This document shows positions 60,858-64,000 of a stretch of 64,000 nt of DNA, one piece after another; the stretch's first letter is position 1, and every line of letters begins with the position of its first letter. The notes beneath the pieces were generated by a model. The model was not told the origin of the DNA. It saw nothing but the letters and a program-made list of their open reading frames with translations, and made no database searches. This DNA is from Pseudomonas sp. BP8 (GTDB lineage Bacteria > Pseudomonadota > Gammaproteobacteria > Pseudomonadales > Pseudomonadaceae): positions 2,503,501 to 2,567,500 of the forward strand of contig NZ_JAGINK010000001.1 in NCBI RefSeq assembly GCF_017875955.1, read 5' to 3'. A program made the translations under genes and the position numbers.

Positions 60858-62666
60858 ATGAACAGTCAGTCGCCGATTCAGCAACGCGTGCCAGTGCGCC
60901 TCGCGCATGTGCGTGACGTAATGGTCAAAGAAGGGGTGGATGCCCTGCTGGTACCCTCTGCGGATCCACACCTCTCCGAGTACCTGCCCGGCCATTGGCA
61001 GGGGCGTCAGTGGTTGTCCGGCTTCCAGGGTTCGGTTGGCACGCTGGTGGTAACAGCGGATTTCGCCGGGCTGTGGGTCGACAGTCGCTACTGGGAACAG
61101 GCAGAAAAAGAATTGGCAGGTACTGGTATCGAGCTGATGAAGTTGATGCCGGGGCAACCAGGTGTTTTCGATTGGCTGGGTGAGCATGTCACTCGGGGTG
61201 GTAGCGTTGCGGTGGACGGTGCAGTCCTGGCGCTAAGCGCCTCCCGCCAGTTAGTGCAGAGTCTGCAAGCTCGCTCGGTGCGGTTGCTCACCGACAGGGA
61301 CCTGCTCTGCGGGATATGGGACGCACGGCCTGCGCTGCCCGGCAATCCGGTCTACCAGCATCTGGCGCCGCACGCCACGGTCACCCGTGCGGAGAAATTG
61401 CTGGACCTGCGCCGCACGCTGCAAGAGAAGGGCGCAGACTGGCATTTGATCTCCACCCTCGACGACATTGCCTGGTTGTTCAATTTGCGGGGCAGCGATG
61501 TTTCCTATAATCCGGTGTTCGTATCCTTTGCGCTGATTGGCAAGGAGCAGGCGTTCCTGTTCGTCGGCCTCGACAAGATTGATCAGCACCTGCGTCAGGT
61601 GCTGTCGGTGGACGGTATAGAAGTGCGTGACTACGCCGAAGTGGCGCAAGCCATGGCTGCCATCGCCGCGGGCAGTCGTCTGCTGATCGACCCGGCGCGG
61701 GTCACCTGTGGCGTGCTGGATGTCCTCGATTCGCAGGTGTCACTGCTTGAGGGGGTCAACCCGACAACCTTGAGCAAGTCGCGTAAAGGTGAGCGCGAGC
61801 TGACGCACATCCGTCAGGTGATGGAACAGGATGGCGCAGCGCTCTGCGAGTTCTTTGCCTGGTTCGAAGCCAGCCAGGGCTCGCAAGTCATTACCGAGCT
61901 CAGCGTTGATGAGCAATTGAGTGCGGCTCGCGCCCGCCGGGCAGATTTTGTTTCGCTGAGCTTCGCTACCATTGCCGCTTTCAATAGCAACGGCGCGATG
62001 CCGCACTACCGTGCGACCGAGCAATCCCATGCGGTGATCGAGGGCGATGGCCTGCTGTTGATCGACTCTGGCGGGCAGTACCTTGGTGGCACCACTGACA
62101 TTACCCGGATGGTTGCGGTCGGCACCCCAACCCTGGCACAGCGCCAGGACTGCACTCGGGTGCTCAAAGGCATGATCGCCTTGTCACGGGCCAGCTTCCC
62201 CCGCGGCATCCTGTCACCGCTGCTTGATGCCATTGCGCGCGCCCCGATCTGGGCCGATCAGGTCGATTATGGCCACGGTACCGGGCATGGCGTGGGTTAC
62301 TTCATGAATGTTCACGAGGGGCCGCAGGTCATTGCCTATCAGGCGGCGACCACACCGCAGACTGCCATGCAGGCGGGGATGATCAGCTCGATCGAGCCGG
62401 GGACCTATCGGCCTGGGCAATGGGGCGTGCGGATCGAGAACCTGGTGGTCAATCGCGAGGTCGGCAAGAGCGCCTTCGGCGATTTCCTGGCTTTCGAGAC
62501 TCTGACGTTGTGCCCGATCGACACCCGCTGTCTGCTGCCAGAGTTGTTGAGTCAGGAAGAGCTGAATTGGCTTAACGACTATCACCACCAGGTACGCTCG
62601 CGCCTGGCTCCGCTGCTCGCGGGTGACGCGTTGGCCTGGCTCATGGCACGTACGGCGTCGATCTGA
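60858..62666 (+). CDS. Aminopeptidase P (Xaa-Pro), M24B family
   Basis: A 602-residue metallopeptidase of the long (three-domain) aminopeptidase P type. Two creatinase-like N domains precede the pita-bread catalytic domain with metal ligands in LLLIDSGGQYLGGTTDITR (two Asp), HGTGHGVGYFMNVHEGP (His), SIEPGTY (Glu) and RIENLVV (Glu). Removes N-terminal residues before proline. ATG 60858 follows CAGGAG; the frame extends upstream to 60651 through the divergent gene but is not used. Ends in a good terminator. Confidence 0.93.
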   Translation: MNSQSPIQQRVPVRLAHVRDVMVKEGVDALLVPSADPHLSEYLPGHWQGRQWLSGFQGSVGTLVVTADFAGLWVDSRYWEQAEKELAGTGIELMKLMPGQPGVFDWLGEHVTRGGSVAVDGAVLALSASRQLVQSLQARSVRLLTDRDLLCGIWDARPALPGNPVYQHLAPHATVTRAEKLLDLRRTLQEKGADWHLISTLDDIAWLFNLRGSDVSYNPVFVSFALIGKEQAFLFVGLDKIDQHLRQVLSVDGIEVRDYAEVAQAMAAIAAGSRLLIDPARVTCGVLDVLDSQVSLLEGVNPTTLSKSRKGERELTHIRQVMEQDGAALCEFFAWFEASQGSQVITELSVDEQLSAARARRADFVSLSFATIAAFNSNGAMPHYRATEQSHAVIEGDGLLLIDSGGQYLGGTTDITRMVAVGTPTLAQRQDCTRVLKGMIALSRASFPRGILSPLLDAIARAPIWADQVDYGHGTGHGVGYFMNVHEGPQVIAYQAATTPQTAMQAGMISSIEPGTYRPGQWGVRIENLVVNREVGKSAFGDFLAFETLTLCPIDTRCLLPELLSQEELNWLNDYHHQVRSRLAPLLAGDALAWLMARTASI

Positions 62667-62683
62667 ACGGCGGCACCATGAAC

Positions 62684-62713
62684 AAGGGCAGCTCGTGGGC
62701 TGCCCTTTGTTTT
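62684..62713 (+). terminator. Rho-independent terminator after the aminopeptidase gene
   Basis: Stem AAGGGCAGC (62684-62692) / GCTGCCCTT (62699-62707), six-base loop, followed by TGTTTT. It begins 18 bases after the stop and separates the gene from the convergent lipoprotein gene. Confidence 0.8.
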
Positions 62714-62716
62714 GGT

Positions 62717-62998
62717 CTATTTGCAGATGACGATCATGCTGCGGCTGGTGTAGCCGGCGGGGTTGATCCCGAAGAGGTAGTCGCCGGGCTCTTCGTCGCT
62801 ATCGCCCGAGCGGGCAACGACCCTAAAGCCGCGGCTGCCACAGGCGGTTGCCGCCTTGCTGTTGCACTTCTCCCATGAGGAGGAGAGGCCGGAGCAATTG
62901 ATATGCAGACCCTTTTTCCCCCGCTTGACCTCGGTTTTCGCGGTAGCGGCGCACCCGGCAATGGCCAGGATGGCCAGGATGAGCAAAATACGTTTCAT
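62717..62998 (-). CDS. Small lipoprotein of unknown function
   Basis: A 93-residue predicted lipoprotein: MKRILLILAILAIAGC with lipobox IAGC, Cys16. The mature part contains KRGKKGLHINCSGLSSSWEKCNSKAATACG and four further cysteines, so disulfides are likely. ATG 62998 is chosen; the longer frame upstream to 63091 destroys the signal. Outer-membrane location is expected because Asp does not follow the Cys. Function unknown. Confidence 0.75.
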   Translation of the reverse strand: MKRILLILAILAIAGCAATAKTEVKRGKKGLHINCSGLSSSWEKCNSKAATACGSRGFRVVARSGDSDEEPGDYLFGINPAGYTSRSMIVICK

Positions 62999-63189
62999 TC
63001 CTGTCCTTAAATGAGGGGGCGACCACATGCCTGCCCCGTCGTCATCGCTTCGATTGCTTCCTGAGATGTCCCTGTCGTCCGTGTCCGGCACAGTAGATAG
63101 CGTAATCTTTATGATTTTGTGACAGCTTAATCAGCGCGGCGAATGGGTACAACCGCAAAACGCCGTCTCAAATGAAAATATTTCTCATA

Positions 63190-64000
63190 TCAGTCGGCGG
63201 CTACCGCTGGCGCGGTGTCTTTGCGCATGGACAGCGTGGCGCCTACCGAGGCGGTGATAATGGCGCCGATCGCCAGCCACTGCGCCTCGCTCAATACCTC
63301 GCCCAGAAACAACAGCCCGGAAAGAGCGCCGAATGCAGGCTCGATGCTCATCAGCGTACCGAAGGTGCGTGCCGGCATGCGGGTCAGGGCAACCATTTCC
63401 AGGCTATAGGGCAGGGCAGTGGAAAGCACCGCCACCCCCAGCGCTATCGGAATCAGTGCAGGGTTGAGCAATGCACTGCCAGCATGTACGACACCGATCG
63501 GCGCCACGAACAAGGCTGCGATCATGACCCCTAGCGCGGCGGTCTGAATACCGTTCTCGGCGCCGGCCTTCTGCCCATAGAGGATATACAGTGCCCAGCA
63601 GACACCGGCGCCGAGCGCATAGCTGGCGCCTACCAGGTCGATGGCGTTATCCGTCTGGCCGATGGGGATCAACAGCAGCAGGCCGGCGACCGCCAAGGCG
63701 ATCCAGACAAAGTCCAGCGCTCGTCGTGAGGCCAGGATCGCTACGGCCAACGGGCCTGTGAACTCGAGTGCCACGGCGATTCCCAGTGGGACGCTGCGCA
63801 GGGACATATAGAAGAGGAAGTTCATCCCGCCTAGCGCCATCCCATAGATAATCACGCTGCGCCATGTGCTGCTGTTCATGCGCGCTCGCCACGGGCGTAA
63901 CAGAAGCAGCATGATGATGCTGGCAAATACCAGGCGCAGCGTAGTGGTGCCCTGCGCCCCGACCAAGGGGAACATGCCCTTGGCCAGTGAAGCGCCAGAC
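63190..64000 (-). CDS. EamA/RhtA-type amino-acid exporter, N terminus cut by window end
   Basis: The frame is open to the end of the window; at least 270 residues of a DMT transporter are visible, with SGASLAKGMFPLVGAQGTTTLR at the start, nine to ten hydrophobic helices, and a basic tail. This opening motif and the WALYILYGQKAG segment resemble RhtA threonine/homoserine exporters, so rhtA-like is an inference. The apparent ATG at 63975 is internal, since homologous sequence continues beyond it. Monocistronic as far as visible; 62999-63189 upstream of the lipoprotein holds no gene. Confidence 0.85.
   Translation of the reverse strand, partial: SGASLAKGMFPLVGAQGTTTLRLVFASIIMLLLLRPWRARMNSSTWRSVIIYGMALGGMNFLFYMSLRSVPLGIAVALEFTGPLAVAILASRRALDFVWIALAVAGLLLLIPIGQTDNAIDLVGASYALGAGVCWALYILYGQKAGAENGIQTAALGVMIAALFVAPIGVVHAGSALLNPALIPIALGVAVLSTALPYSLEMVALTRMPARTFGTLMSIEPAFGALSGLLFLGEVLSEAQWLAIGAIITASVGATLSMRKDTAPAVAAD

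Overview
The window is a GC-rich bacterial chromosome segment that reads as Pseudomonas, most likely the P. putida group. Support comes from the gene order nppA1A2BCD-mltD-gloB-methyltransferase-rnhA-dnaQ-ldcA, which matches the order I know from Pseudomonas, from a ChrR-type quinone/chromate reductase, a ShaA-type fused Na+/H+ antiporter, a 2Fe-2S SoxR, and Pseudomonas-type REP palindromes. No rRNA, tRNA, CRISPR array, transposase or prophage was found.

Region by region. 1-3308: two alpha/beta hydrolases (the first cut by the window edge), a DUF4892 secreted protein behind a 20-codon overlapping leader ORF, and a PerM/AI-2E-type membrane protein. 3496-11330: the complete potassium operon kdpFABC plus the sensor/regulator pair kdpDE. 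11331-13258: no functional gene; a large inverted-repeat element present twice as a ~977-bp tandem duplication that also copied the last 33 codons of the neighbouring nppD. 13259-20634 (minus strand): the nppA1-nppA2-nppB-nppC-nppD (Yej-like) peptide/nucleoside-peptide ABC importer. 20934-28675: housekeeping block mltD, gloB, methyltransferase, rnhA, dnaQ, ldcA, a small conserved protein and chrR. 28808-31768: 2-aminoethylphosphonate degradation (phnW, phnX) with a divergent LysR regulator.

31803-47739 is the most unusual part. An AraC-type regulator and a five-gene acyl-CoA degradation operon (acyl-CoA ligase, type II 3-hydroxyacyl-CoA dehydrogenase, thiolase, acyl-CoA dehydrogenase, enoyl-CoA hydratase) are flanked by two giant genes. 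One encodes a ~1496-residue protein with leucine-rich repeats and a NEL-type E3 ubiquitin ligase C terminus with a Cys-Glu-Asp motif. The other, convergent with the operon, encodes a ~1515-residue protein of related architecture without LRR or NEL. Both look like large toxins or effectors and are the strongest candidates for poorly described biology.

48064-50034: a DksA-type RNA polymerase regulator with only half of the zinc-finger cysteines, and three small conserved proteins. 50051-56120 (minus): the shaACDEFG Na+/H+ antiporter operon with tight 1-4 base overlaps. 56271-57866: an EamA exporter divergent from an XRE-cupin regulator, with clear operator-like palindromes between them. 57928-60711: SoxR with a good sox box and a divergent ABM-fold protein, then a coupled alpha/beta hydrolase and DUF3182 (ATP-grasp-like) pair of unknown function. 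60858-64000: aminopeptidase P, a small lipoprotein and an RhtA-like exporter cut by the right edge.

Functionally the window combines ion homeostasis (Kdp, Sha), envelope maintenance (MltD), uptake of peptides and phosphonates-derived nutrients, short/branched acyl-CoA catabolism, redox defence (SoxR, ChrR) and two giant effector-like proteins.
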